From Edaphochlamys debaryana (taxonomy: Eukaryota; Chlorophyta; Chlorophyceae; Chlamydomonadales): a stretch of DNA of 64,000 bases. The translations under genes and the position numbers were made by a program. The notes under the pieces were generated by a model that was not told where the DNA came from, searched no databases, and was given only the letters and a program-made list of their open reading frames with translations. Of the stretch, positions 44,375 to 57,200 are shown piece by piece. The stretch's first letter is position 1; every line of letters begins with the position of its first letter. Location of the stretch: contig JAEHOE010000084.1 of assembly GCA_016858145.1 (NCBI GenBank), forward strand, positions 434,001-498,000, given 5' to 3'.

Positions 44375-45544
44375 GAGCTGGGTCCTAGGTGCATTACAGA
44401 CGTCCTGCAAGTGTTTCGTACCAATGTCACCCTTTGCGTGCATGGCACGTGCATGGTGTTACACAAGAATTCTTTTTGGTGTAGGTTAGGTCTCTTCGAA
44501 AGCCTCATTGGGCTGCCGACATTGATGATGAAAGGAGTAGCAGTAGTACATGCGGGCTTGCGGTGCGGCGGAGTGGCGGCGCACCTGCGGACTTGCCCGA
44601 AGCGAAGCGTTGAGGAAGATTATATACGTGTCCTAGCCTTGCGCCGTGCACGTTCTGCGTCCTTCAGAGATACTGTGCACTTGAGCCGCGCACGTGGTGC
44701 GTCCCGGCTGTGATTTCTTTTGGGTGATGAGCATTGGTACAGTGATTGTGATTGGTAAAATGCGTTGATACATGTGCTGCGGTGGCCCCAGAGCCTATGC
44801 GTATGATCACACAGGCAGACCTGGCGGTCGTAGCCGCACTCGCTTTCACAACGATGGTAGGAGTTGGAGAGGGGTGCGCCCGGAGTTCCCGAACGGATGG
44901 CCGGGGTGGGTGGGTGGGGCAAGGGAGGCAGATTCTTTCCGCCTTTACACGCTTGCTCGTGCCAGTGTTCACGGTACCAGCTGTGTGCACAAGTGTGCCA
45001 CCACCACGACCCGGCACATGAGTGCAATGGGCTCTGCCCTCCGTGCAGCACAGCTCAAGAGAACCACCTACCCGCAGAGGTTGACACGCGTCAAGGTCGG
45101 GTGGGGCTTGCAGCTTAGTATGGCTTGCACACCGGTGTCCGCAGACCGGAGGAAGCCGCCTCCCTTGTCCTCAGCACAACCCGATGACCATTCTCCGGCT
45201 TCTAGAGAAGGCCCTGCTAGCCAGAACTTGCCGCCCCTGACTCGACCCGTCTTTCCTCCAAACCACAAGCAGCAAAGAGTGACCCCTATCCAGACTCTGC
45301 CCCCCCGCTTGGTGGGCAAGCATCACGGCCCTCCCTCCCTGTCGACACCTCCTCAAGAGCTCATTACTTGCATGGCTACACCAAGCCCACATGCCTCCTC
45401 GTCATGTCTCTTCCCTCCTTCCCCCAACCCCACCCCTCCTGCCTCTCCTCAAAGGCATGCGCTCCAAGCATGGCCCAGCGCGGCCCTCCCTACTCCCTAG
45501 TTTCCGCTCCTACCTCCGCCCTACTCGCCGCTTCTCCCTGCCCC
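44375..45544. other. Convergent intergenic region
   Basis: 1.2 kb between the secreted protein stop (plus) and the plastid protein stop (minus). There is no supported exon. Minus-strand TGTAA occurs near 44393 and 44458, possible but distant poly(A) signals for the minus gene. Confidence 0.4.
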
Positions 45545-46508
45545 CTACTTCCGCTCCACGGCCAGGTCGTACGACGCCCCCTCCGCCTCCACCTTGAACA
45601 GCAGGTCGATGTTGGGGTGCGCCCCGGGCCGCTGCCGCGCGTCCGCTACCACCTCGTCGTACAGCCGCAGGCCCTCCTGGGCGGCCTGAGGGGAGGGGCA
45701 GGTGCAGGTGCAGGGGCGGGATTGATGCAATGGGGTCACCGGATGGTGAGTTGGACGGACAGGCCCCAGCCCAAATGGTGGGGAGGAGGAACGGGAGCGG
45801 GAGGGGCAGGGCAGGGAGGGCTCCCTGCCACGTGCCACCCTGCGCCAGAGACCCCAGTCCTCAGACGCTGCTACATGAAGGATGCCTCACCGCTACGTTC
45901 AGCTTTCCTCCGTGAGCGGCGGCGAGGTGAGCATAGATAGCCACTGAAGCCCTGTCAAGGGTTAGCAGGGAAGGGAGGCGGTTGGCAGCAGGGAATGTGA
46001 GCCCTGAGGTCGTTGTGAGCAAGGCCGTCAAGATGGCGGCAGCTTGAGGCCCTGTTTCATTCCGAACTCACTTCTTGCCCTCTACGTTCTCGACGCTCCA
46101 GTTGAGCGCCGGGATACGCACACGAGCGATATCGTCGATGGGGGCAAGCTGTCGGCGAGGGCCGGGGCAAGCGCGCACAGGCATGGGCGGGATATGGGGT
46201 GTCCGAGGGTGTCAGCCGGGCAACACCCCCCGGGCCGCAGAGCACGTCCCCCACCATCCCCTATCCTGTGACCGACTGAGGTGCTCTTCGCCCCGCCCCT
46301 CCGTATAGCACCATATCGGGGATTTCCTCAATTTGGCCATCCCTTGCGTGCCATCTTAGTGTCACCCATCCTCCCTTGCCTTGGCGACGTTCTCCTTCAG
46401 CCCATGAGCCACCACACGTGAGCGCGCAGGCAGCGCCGCCGAGGAAGTGCAAGGCTTGGCCCGCATGCACGCCGCGTTGCGGGCAGTGGACGTCGACGCG
46501 AGCATCAT
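45545..46508 (-). CDS. Small plastid protein, paralogue A
   Basis: Four exons close in phase: 46508-46380, 46148-46072, 45951-45891, 45685-45545; 135 aa. The N-terminus (MMLASTSTARNAACMRAKPC...SRVVA) has the Ala/Arg/Ser composition of an algal chloroplast transit peptide. The mature part contains ARVRIPALNWSVE, ASVAIYAHLAAAHGGKLNVA and ends HPNIDLLFKVEAEGASYDLA. It shares the pattern IPxL...V...S-x-AI...YD..VA.A...PG(H/Y)PNIDLL..V..EG with the protein encoded at 47546-48046, so the two are paralogues. The family is not recognised. Intron 1 needs a GC donor (AAG|GCAAGG), because the downstream GT donor would break the frame. Codon use and exon borders look intact, so I call it a working gene. 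Confidence 0.65.
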
Positions 46509-47545
46509 AGTGGTCGACTTGACTTCACGAAGCTAGCTATGGAACAGTGCCGAGTTGTTTATGGCGACCGACCACGCCGGACGACGACGCAAGCGAATTG
46601 AGGTTCCCGGCGAGCGACGAGAGCTGCAAGCGAAGCCGGCTCTTTGATGCAGACGAGTGCTCCATACACTCCCGAATGCTTCTGTTGTCAGGCCGGCTGC
46701 TGCAGCGCACTACGTGTGACCCGTGGGGCGACGGCGGCTGGGGACGGAAGGGGCAGGCTCAGGAGGCCTCCGACAGGGGTGGCTGCCCGAAGGCAGAAAA
46801 AGGGCTGAACCCCATGGTCCCCCCCAGCCCTGGCTCCGTGGAGCCCTCAAACCCTCTCCACCACCAGCCCGCACCACGGCACGCGGGCTCGCACCCATGG
46901 CCATTACTCCGTTTGAACCCCGAACTAAACGCAGCTACGGCTACGGGAACCCCCGCCCCGCCCAACCTTCCCCCTCCGCCCAAACTTCTAGGTTGAGTCC
47001 CGGGTCGCTCCAGCCGGTCCCCCACCAACGCCCGACAGTCCACACACTCCACTCCCCACTCTCTCCCTTTGCGGGGATCCATAAGCTCATTTCAGAGCCG
47101 CACACAACCACAGTCGCCCCCATGACCCAAGCGGAGCCTCTCCACCTTGCTCCGGGGCGTCACACGCTCTCCACCCAGACAGCCAGCAGGTCTGTGTACA
47201 CCTCCCTGGTCCTACCCGTCATCGCAACTGCCAAGAGGGAGTTTTGGGGCGTCGCGCCCTCAACATGTCCGAGCCCGCAAGCGCGACTCCCCCTGCCGCC
47301 TGCGCCGCCTGCCGCCCCTCTCATGCCAAGGCGGGTGCCTCCGGGGAGCCCGCACCCTGGCCATGGGTCGCCCCACGTGCTCTGCGATTGTCGCCCGTAC
47401 AGCCGCGGACTTGAGACGTCAGGGACGTCAGCCCCGGGCAGCAGCGCCGACCACCCCAGACCCGAGCTATCCCCCTGAAGCCTCTACGGCAGGCTGACCG
47501 GGGCGTGCCTCCTTGGCACGCAGCCCAGACCCTCGCCCCCGCCGC
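46509..47545. other. Spacer between the two plastid paralogues
   Basis: 1.0 kb with no supported exon. It carries the promoter of paralogue A and the 3' UTR of paralogue B. The plus strand is Pro/Pro-Ala-rich in several frames, an effect of base composition. Confidence 0.4.
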
Positions 47546-48046
47546 TCATTGTGGCATGAACTCCTCCACCTTGAACTCCAGGTCCAGGCCCTCGTTGTAA
47601 ACGCGATACAGCAGGTCGATGTTGGGGTAGTCCCCCGGGGAGTTCTGCGCCTCCGCCACGTCGTCCCGGTCATACATACACAGCGCCGTCATGGCCGACT
47701 TGCGTGTGAGACGGCTCTTATACTGCTCGTCCTTGTAGATGTCATAGAATATGGCTAGGGAGGCGAGGCGCATTGGCTCATTCTGCTTGCTCACGACCGT
47801 GTAGCCCAGCTTGGGTATGTGGATGCGCTCCACAGTGAGGGGAAGCGGCGGCATGTCCTTGTAGTCATAGTACTCCTTCTTCTCCGCACGGACGACGACG
47901 CAAGCTGCTCGCCGGAGCGGCGCGACGCCCACCGATCGGCGCAGACGTGCCGCGGTAACATTTCCTACAGTGGAGCTGACTGACATTCTATATGTAGACG
48001 TCGTGGCGCAGGAGTGGCTTAGCGTGCGCGTCTGAAGAGAAGCCAT
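47546..48046 (-). CDS. Small plastid protein, paralogue B (intronless)
   Basis: A single open frame of 166 aa, ATG at 48046; a second Met at 47986 (MSVSSTVGNVTAARLRR) is an alternative start that still leaves a transit peptide. The likely processing region is VVVRAEKK. The mature part reads YKDMPPLPLTVERIHIPKLG, then RLASLAIFYDIYKDEQYKSR, then YPNIDLLYRVYNEGLDLEFK, and ends EEFMPQ. It is related to the four-exon gene 1.5 kb downstream (shared IPxLG/N, S-x-AI, PNIDLL, EG). No function is recognised; soluble stromal location is inferred from the transit peptide and lack of membrane segments. The absence of introns is unusual in this window. It shares a 231-bp upstream region with CAP-D3. Confidence 0.75.
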   Translation of the reverse strand: MASLQTRTLSHSCATTSTYRMSVSSTVGNVTAARLRRSVGVAPLRRAACVVVRAEKKEYYDYKDMPPLPLTVERIHIPKLGYTVVSKQNEPMRLASLAIFYDIYKDEQYKSRLTRKSAMTALCMYDRDDVAEAQNSPGDYPNIDLLYRVYNEGLDLEFKVEEFMPQ

Positions 48047-48277
48047 TGTGGGCCAGCGTCCCGGGTCGATTGTGTGCTATGGGGACCTGACGGTAGCGCA
48101 CTAGTGTGCTGCATGTGTCCAAATTGGCAGGCCGAGGCGTTGAGCCAGGCGTGGGTGTTGCGAAGGCTCCATCGCGCTGATGCGGGTCCCCCCAGCCCGC
48201 ACGGACTCGCTGCCTGAGCACACAAGAGCTCAAGCAATTCAAAATACCAGCGCCTTGGATGCTCTAGTGTAGCGAAC
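48047..48277. promoter_or_regulatory. Short divergent promoter, plastid protein B / CAP-D3
   Basis: Only 231 bp separate the two ATGs, the tightest divergent pair in the window. Both core promoters and 5' UTRs must fit here. Confidence 0.5.
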
Positions 48278-51200
48278 ATGGCTGCGGCTGCTTTAGGACA
48301 GCTTTCAGAAGTTGCAAACGGCACGCTCACCGGTCGCTATGCCGACGAGACGCTTACCGAATCGGTTGAAGCAGTGCAAGAGCTGAAGCTTGGAGGGGGC
48401 TGGGCGTCGCTGGAGGGCGAGGGAGTCTCCGCCGTGGCGCTGACCCGCGCGCTTGGCGACATCCTCAAGCAGGAAGCGGGCCTGCGTGCGCGGGCGGCCT
48501 CCATCTACACGGGGCTGCTTGCGTTGCCGGACGCTCCGGTGAGGGCATACGCAAGCTTGGACCTCCGCATCTCAGCATGGTGGTCGCGCGACCGCAGCTT
48601 GCGTTCCGCGGGCGCTGTCCTCCTCCCCTTGACAACTCAGGCGTAACATTGTGCTTGCCTATATGCGTAGGTGGGGACGCTGTGCGAGCCATACGCTTTC
48701 GCAGCGTTCGTTCAGTGCCTCAAGGGCATCTGCCTGCCAACCAAAGGCGCTGCTCAGCAGCAAGGCGATGGCGCCACGCAGCAGGACGAGGCGCCCGCAG
48801 AGTCAGCATCGCCCCTGGGGCTGCTCCACAACCTGGGCGCTTTCCTCCAGCACCACAGCATGCGCAGCAGCCCGGAGATGTTCAGCATGCTCCTGGACGC
48901 GCTGGTGGACATGACTGGCAGCGCCGTGGCCGACAGCAGCGCTGCGCCGGGCAAGAAGGGCAAGCGCGGCACCACCGCCGCAGGTAAGGGACAACGTGGA
49001 GGGGGAGGCCCTCGCTGTGTGCCCTCTACCGCACCACCCCCAACCCTTCCCCCGTCCCAACCCTGTTGTGCCGACTTCTCTCCATGCCAGGGGGGGCCAC
49101 GGTCGCCGAGGTGGCTTTCTCGCTGCTACCCATCACCATGGACCCTCGGCACGGGGACGTGGCCATGACTGTGGCCATGGTGGTCCACCGTATGGTGCCC
49201 GCCCTGCTAGGGGTGGACCCGGGAGCGGGGGGCAAGAAGGGAGCGCACGGCGTCGACCGGCGCGGCTCGGCCCTCAGCCTCATCACCAACCTGCTCAGGT
49301 GGGCCGTCGGTTAAAGTTCAAAGCCTGGGCGCTCAGCTGACTTCGAGTTGGCCAACCGAGCTCCGTCCTATCTTGCGCCGCCCCGTCCCCGCAGCACGCA
49401 CGCCGCCGCTCGGCCCTGCCTGCTGGCGCTAATGCGGCAGCTGTGCGTGCGGGTGCCCGACAAGGCGGACTGCCGCCAGATGTCGATTGCGTCAGTGCTG
49501 GCCCTGGTGGGTGCTTAAGCCTGTGCCAGGGATAATGGGTAATGGGTTTCGGGGCCTTGGAGGTCTTTCCTTCGGGCTGCGCAGGGGAGAACAGGGCCTG
49601 GCGGAGGGTTTACGGCCAAGAGTTGACCATATCCGCGCCCTGCCGCTGCAGGTCCCCAGCTGCAACGCCACGGAGGTCCGCGCGCTGTGCGTGTTCCTGT
49701 ACCGCCTGTCGCGGACGCAGAAGGTGCGTTATCCGAGGCGACTGCCCGCACTGCGAGAGTCCATGGCAGCCTCCTCACAGCGTGCCTGACCCGTGTCCAT
49801 GTCCCGGGGCGCCTGCAGATCGGGTCGCGCATGATTGCGGTGGAGCTGGCCGGGGCGCTCCTGGCGGCCCTGCCCTCGCCCTTCGCCTTCGACGGGCCCT
49901 ACAAGGTGGGCCGCATCCAGCCAGGCCCAGGCCCAAATGCTGCTCTCGAAAATGCACGAGGCGAAGACAGTGTACCCACCACCTCAGCTGCGTCAATCCC
50001 TGTCGGCCCCCGCTCTTCCTTGCTTGCCCCGCAGTGCATGCTGGACGGCAGCAGCGGCGCCGGGGACGAGCTGGACGCGCCCTGGAGCGCCCTCTGCCTG
50101 TCCGTGCTGGTGGCGCGCTGCAACGACAAGTCCGCCAGTGAGTGTTTCGACCCAAGGCGGACGGTTTGGTGGCAGGCCTCCCAGACTAGAGAGCCACATA
50201 CTCATTCTATTCCATTGGCGCCTCCCGACGTCCCGAGCCACTGTCATATAACCGCGTTGCCGAGCCCGCAAGAGCCCTGCGCCAGGAGTGCCACCAAAAC
50301 CTGCCCACCCAACCCATCTCCCCAATCCGTCCACCCCCGCCCCCAGGCGTGCGTGGCAAGTCCATGGGCTGCCTGGCTGACGTGGCGCAGAGCTGCGCGG
50401 CGCAGCTGACTAATGCCGTGGAGGGCGGCCAGGCCAGCGCTATGGCGGGCTTCCTGCCGGCGCTGTGTGCGTCCAGGAGCATCCGCGTGCAGGTGCGGCT
50501 GGGGCGGCCGGGGGCCGCCGAGAGTATGCTGTAGGCCTGCTGGGCTGGGGCTTAGGTCGCCTGGATCCCGCATGGGCCGGTAAGGTCGGGCGGGACGGTG
50601 AGGAGGCCTAGCCCCGAAAGGGCAGCTCACCAGTCTGATCAGGCGCGTGTGACATCTGTCCACCCGTCATTGGTTGTTGGGTGCAGGTGGCGGCGCCCCG
50701 CGGGCGTAAGGCGGGTGAGGGCGGCGCCGAGGAGGCGGGAGGCGCGGAGGAGGAGGAGGACGAGGAGGACGAGGACGCGGCCATGGCGGAGGCACAGGCC
50801 GCGGCGGAGGGCGAGGGCCGGCCGGCACCGCCCCCGCGCGAGCCCAAGGTCTCTGCGGTCATCCCCGCCCGCGTCTCACAGGTGAGCAACCCAATCCCGT
50901 CTCCAAGCCGCAGCTCTTTTGTTCCGAATCTTGCTAGCTTATCACTAGCCCCTGAGCCTTCCTACCTTGAAACCTGCCCCTACCTCCCCGCGCGCAATGC
51001 GTCTCCCACCCTCCAGGACCTGGCCTGGCTGAAGGCCCTGTGCCACGCGCGCTGCCGCGACGAGAAGGCCGCCGTGCGCAAGTCGGCCCTGCAGCTGCTC
51101 GAGGCCGCACTGGAGCTGTGCGCGGCGGCGGGCGTGGCGGCAGGCCGTGCTGTGGAGGGGCCCACGCCCACGGACGTCAACGTGCTGGAGGAGGCGACCG

Positions 51201-54200
51201 CTGACGCCCTGGTGAGCCCCCACGGGCAGTGGGGCTAAAAGGTGGTCTGCGAGGGCCGCGGATTGGTGCAGGGCTTGGCTTGGGGGGAAGCCGGACTGGG
51301 TTTTGCTGGCAGTGGCGATAGTTACCGGTATCTGTCATGTCGACCGATGGTTGCGATGTGGGCTTCCTCTCCTACCTGCAGGTCAGCGTCCGCAAGGCCG
51401 CCCTGGGCGTGGTGTGCAGCCTGGTCCGCGCCTACCCCCAGCACGCGGGCCTGGCGGGCGTGTGGGCGCGCTGCGTGCTGCCCATGATCCGGGATCCAGA
51501 ATCTGCCGTACAGGACGCCGTGCTAGACCGCCTCACGGCCCTGGTCCTGGACCCGGCGGCCGCCGTCGCCGCCAAGGGCCGTGGCGGAGCCGCTGCGGCT
51601 TCGGCCGCCGCCGCCGAGGTTCGCGCCCGTCTGGCGGCCCTGGCTCAGATGGGCCGTGCTGCGTCCAGTTGCCTGGGCAAAGGGCTCACCATGCTGGCAG
51701 CTAAGAAGCAACTCAAGGGGCCCCACATCGCCGCTGGGCTGGAGGCATTCCTCTCTGCGCCTGGTGGGTACTGGACGCGTCGAATTGGATCCAGGACTCC
51801 TGGCTTGCCGCGCCCTGTCCCCTAACCTGCTCTACCCCGCAACGTACTGTGCTACTCCTCACACGCCCGCGCATCGCATGCCCGCGCCCTCACCGCAGCT
51901 TCTGACGAGGATGGCGCCGAGGCAGGCGCCGACGGCGCGGCCACGGGGGCCCCTGGCGGGGGCCGCGGGGCCGCCAAGGAGCGTCAGCGGCTGGAGCGGG
52001 AGCGGCGGCTGCGGGTCCGCGACCAACGCGAGGGCGCGTGGATGGTCCTGGTGGAGGTGGCGGCATGCGACCCCACCGCGCCCTCCTGGCCCTTCCTCCA
52101 GCGCTGCTGGGACGAGCTGCAGGCCGGCGGCGGCGCGGCGGCCGGCGGCGGCGGCGGCGCGGCGGCGGCGGCGGCCGGGCAGGAGGGCGCCATGCTGCTG
52201 TGGGTCATCAGCCACGCCGCCACCTCGCCCAAGTTCCCCGCCGGGGACGCTGCTGACCTGGCGGCCGGGCTGCTGCAGGCAAGCGGGGGCTGGTCACGGG
52301 ATCCTGTTCCGATCCAGAGCTCCTTCGTGCCAAGCTCCACGACCCCGCTCCAACATAGCTGCACAGCTTCACGTCCCCCTCTCATCTGCGCAACCGCCTT
52401 CTCCCCCACCAACCCACACAACCCCTTACCCTGGGTCCTGGGTGCGCTTTGCTGCCTGCTTGCTCGCCGCCTACCATACACACTGGCACCCGGTCATCGC
52501 ACATTACTGTAACCCGAGCAACTCAGCACAACCCCCTGCTGCGGCCCCTGCCCTTCACCCCACGCCTTCACCCCACGCCCCTGCCGCCAAACCTTCTGTT
52601 TGGCTACGGTTCACGCAATTCGTCAAGCAATCTCCACCATAGCTCTGCTCTAACTCTCGTCCTCAACTGCCTTCAAACATGCACCACGCGCCATCCCTTA
52701 TGCCGCCCCTGCCCCTCACCCCCAGGCCACGCTGTCCTTCGGCCTGCCCTGCGCCGCCGTGGCCGCCCACCTGGCGGCGCTGCACCGCCTCACGCAGGCG
52801 GCCGGCGCTCAGGCGCGGGTGGGCGCCCCCGTGCAGTGGAGCGGGCGGCTGTACGAGGCGGCCGAGGAGGTGCTGGGGCAGGCCATGGAGGCACGAGGGG
52901 CCATGGTGAGGCGGGGCTGGAGGGCGCTGGCGTGGGGTTGAGGACCTGGGGTTGAGGAGGTGTAAGTGGGAGGCTGAAGTGGCCGGGGGCTTACAGGCTG
53001 GGGCGTGAGGGTCAGGAGCTGGGAGCGGGCAAGGGGCGTGGAGGGCTCTTTTCCTGGAGAGGGCGAGGCGCAGGAGCGGGTTCCGATGACACAGCTAGGG
53101 CTCATGCGACCACCACCACCACCACCACCTGACCACGTTCACGCGCCCTCCTACCCGCCCCCCCCCCACCATCACCACCACAGGCCCCCGCGCTGGCCTC
53201 TCGCTGCCAGCTGGCGCTGTTCACGCTGGGCGAGGTGGCGCTGCTGCGGGAGGCCAAGGTGCCGGGGGGCGCGGCAGTCAAGGCGCAGGCGCTCACGGCC
53301 GCGGCGGCACGGCCCGCGGCGGGCAGCAGCCGCGAGTCGCAGGTGCGTGAGAGGCGCGGCGTCGAGGGCCGGCATGCAGGGGCCTCAGGCGCACTGCGGG
53401 CCTCAGATTACTGCAAGCTCAATTGCGACCATGCCGTCCGCTTGAAGCGAACGCTATTGAGTTAGGCTGTCCACTGCCGTCCGGCCCCCCACACTTTGTT
53501 TCCCGTGCGCACACCCCGGTTCCCCGCCTGCTGCCCCGCAGGCCTCCGCCTCCGCCGTGGCGGCTCACGCCTGGACGTGCCTGGGCAAGCTGTGCATGGT
53601 GGACGAGGGCCTGGCCAAGAAGTGCGTGCCGCTGCTGGTCCAGGTGAGCAGGGGGCGGTGGTGCTGGTGGCCGGATTGCGCACTGGGGGACGCGGTGTAA
53701 CTTGGTTGGGTTGGCCACGGGTTCATCATCCTGCCTTGCACGGGCAGTTACGTTACGTGACCTGGAACCTGGAGGCTTGAACCGCATGCCCGAGAGCCTC
53801 CCGAGGCCCCGGGTCCAGGCTGCCGGGACCTGACCCCGACGCCAGGCCCCAAATGACTGGCGCCCCCTTGCGGTCTCGCCTTGCGCAGGAGATGTCGGGC
53901 TCCCCCTCCCCGGTGGTGCGCACCAACCTGCTGGTGGCGCTGTCCGACATGGTGGTGCAGGTGGGGGGGACGGGGGCCCGCGGGGGGTCCCATAGCGGCC
54001 CTGTTTCAAGACGACGCCTTTCGCTGGAAGCTTGAACACTGCGCAATGGCTTCTGTCACTTTCCACGCCCCTCCCCACGTCACTTCTCCTTGCCCCTCCC
54101 CCCTGCTCTCCCCCAGGCGGACGTCGTGATGGGCCTCTGCCCAAGGATCCCACTCGTCGCTTCGCCATTCTAGCCCCTTACCCACCCCCGTGCATCTGAA

Positions 54201-57200
54201 CCCCTTACCTGCCCCGCCGCTCTCCCCCGTGTCCCTCCCATTTCAATTACAGGCCGGGCTAACGCCGTAAGTGGCCCTCTGACCGTGGCCCCTGCCTAAG
54301 GGCCTCTTTTCTCTCCCTTCCACCCTGACCCCTCAGCTCTCCCCGTGCTGCCCCCTCCCACACGCACCCCAGTTCACGGGCCTGGCCGACGCCTACGTTC
54401 CACCCTATCCCCTCACCTGACCCCGCCCCCGTGTCCCTCCCTCCCCCCCAGTTCACGGGCCTGGCCGACGCCTACGTGGGGCGGCTGGCGGCCATGGTGG
54501 TGGACCCGCACGAGCTGGTGCGGCGGCAGGCGCTGGCGCTGCTGGCCAACCTGCTGCTGAGGGACTACGTCAAGTGGAGGGGCGGACTGGTGCACAGGTG
54601 CGCGGGGGATGAGCGAAGGCGCAGCAGGGGCCGGGGAAGGAGGGGCGAGGTTGGTCTGCGCTGCACCCTGCGGCACCGCCATAGCCGGTCTTGCTACACG
54701 CCGCCTCGCGCCTGCCTCACAAATTCCTGCCTCTCCACTGCGGCCGCCAACGCTACTGCGCCACCCCTACCCCTCCGCCCTGTCCAGCCCTGCTGGCTTG
54801 GTCGTTCAGGCCCCCTCCGTTACGCAATGAGCCCCTCTACCCCCTCCCCCCTGCCTCTCCACCCCCCTCCCCATGCTCCTCCCCCTCCCCCCAGGTTCCT
54901 GCTTGCCCTGGTGGATGAGTTCCCCGGCGTGCGCGCCCTGGCCCAGTACCTGCTGAGCGACTCCCTGGCCACCAAGGCGCCCATGCTGGCGTACAACCAC
55001 TTCATAGAGGCGCTCTTTGTGCTCAACGACTGCAGGTAAGCGTGCGTGTGAAAGGGTTGCTCGTATGTGCCCGGGAAGCGTAAGCTCGACAGAAAGCCAG
55101 CTGGGGCTAAGGCACCCGGTGCCCGAAAGCCCGTGTGTGGGTGTGGGTGGGTGGGAAAGGACCAGACATGAGGAGTCAGGGCGGAACGACTGGAGGCGGG
55201 GGGAAAATACTGGTACTAGCAGCAGCGCAGAGGATGTGAGCATATCGAGGGGCAAGGGGCTGCACCCACGGAACTGGTTATTGTTCTTGACGTGCGTTCC
55301 CCTGCTCCTTCCCCCCCGCTTCTCAGCGCTGGCGTGAACGCGCGCAGCCGCGGCGGCGCGGGCGGCGGCGACCTGGCTGCTGAGCTGGCCCTGGCGGGGG
55401 CCGGCGGCGCGGAGGGCGGCGCGTTCCACCTCAAGGGCTCCACGCCCATCATGCGGTGAGGGCAAGAGAGGATTGCCGATCACAATACGGGTCTGTGTCA
55501 CTTTGCCCCGCTGTGCTCGCCAAACCTGACTCCGCCTGCACACACCGCTGCCTCCTCAACCCCGGCTTCGTCCTCGAGGCCTCCCACTCCCCTGCACCTC
55601 ACGCCTGCGCCTGGCCCTCCTCCATCCCCCCTCCCCAGCGCCAAGCGCGACATCATCTACACCGCCCTGCTGCGCCGCATGAGCCCCGAGCACCGCTTCG
55701 CGGCCTCAGCCAAGCTGGTGGCCGAGGTGGGTCTCCATGGGTGGCGCGGCGCGCACACCCGTGGCCTGCTGCTCCCCTCGGCGTCAAGGGTCGAGGTTCG
55801 AGAGTCAAGGCTTATCGCCCGCACCCTTCCGGCCTGCGCCTTGGCTAGCGGTGTCAGTGGACCGCTGCAACCGTGCCCTCCTGCGTGCCCTCTCTCTCCC
55901 TCTCCTCCAGATCCTGGGCGGTGTGGTCGACGGCCTGCTGCCGCTGCCGGCCGCGGACGAGGTGCTGGGGGACGCCCTGCGCCTGCTCAGCTGCAAGGAC
56001 ATCAAGGCAAGCGGAGCGAAGCGAGGGAGGCCGTGGGGAGGGCGGCAGCGGGCATAGGGGTGACGGCACGCGTCGTGGGTTGCCATGCCACCCGCGGCTA
56101 CCGGACGCTGCTGAGCACCAGCTCTGCGCCTGTTGCCTGCTTCTGTATCCAGCCCATCACAGCTCCAGCCCTCCGCCCTCCACACTCCCATGCCATTCAC
56201 GCGTCCACCCCTCCTGTCTCGGCCCGCAGGTGCAGCCCCACCGCTTCGGCGCGGGCTCGGCGGAGGAGGACGGCGGCATGGAGGCGGCGGGGGGCACGCA
56301 GGAGGAGGCCACACGCGCCCGCGGCAAGCTGGTGAGGCAGCCCAGCATCCTACCCCGGTATGCCAGTCACTTCCTTCACGCCCTCCTATCGACGACACCC
56401 TTATCAAACGCACAGCGCGTAGCTTTCCGCACAGCGATCACAGCTGCAAGGCGCCCCCCTTGTCGAGCCAAGAGTCCCCCCAGGAACACTCCGCCCTCCG
56501 CACCGCTCAAACCTCAACCCACCGCACCAGCCCTTTCCCGTGCCCCCCTCCCCCCCCGCCCTGTCAGGTGGGCGCCATGATGCGCAAGCACCTGGCCGAG
56601 AGCGTGGTGCCGCTCATGGTCGAGCTGCGGTACATGCTGCAGGTAGGGGGCGGGCGGGGCGGGAGTATGGGGTCGGAAGGGGGGAAGAGGGTGCGGTGCT
56701 TGCTGCAGGTAGGGGGCGTTTGGGGTCGGCGGTGGGGTTTTGGCCCGCCGCACTCCTCCGAGTACCTGTCCGGTCAACTGACTATCCCTGACTATCAATC
56801 CCCCCCCTCTCTCCCCCGTCCTCCCCCCTACCCCACGCCCCTACCCCACCCCACCCCCAGGCCCAGAAGCACCCGCTGCTGGGGTCGCTCATGCTGTGCA
56901 TGGCCTCGCTGCTGCGGGACTACAAGTCCGAGGTGGAGGACATCCTGGTGGCGGACAAGCAGGTGGGGACGGGGGGCAGAGGCCAGGAGGTAGGGGCTGC
57001 TACTGGAACCTCGTCGGATCAGGGCGTAGGCTCGGCGTCAGGCGGGCCAGAGCTGGGCGCAGAGTGGGAGGGGCTCGGGGGGGTCGGTGGGGGCTGTGGA
57101 ACGTTTGGATGTAGCAAGCGCGGGGGATCGACGCACGTGGCTTGCATACGGCCATCGGGCGCGACTGGAAGGAAGTAGGGAAGTGCACGCGGGAGACGAG

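Noticed and set aside
54370..54451. Extra CAP-D3 exon at the first FTGLADAY copy
   Set aside because: It reads into a stop after 15 codons and duplicates the start of the true exon 17; treated as a duplication.
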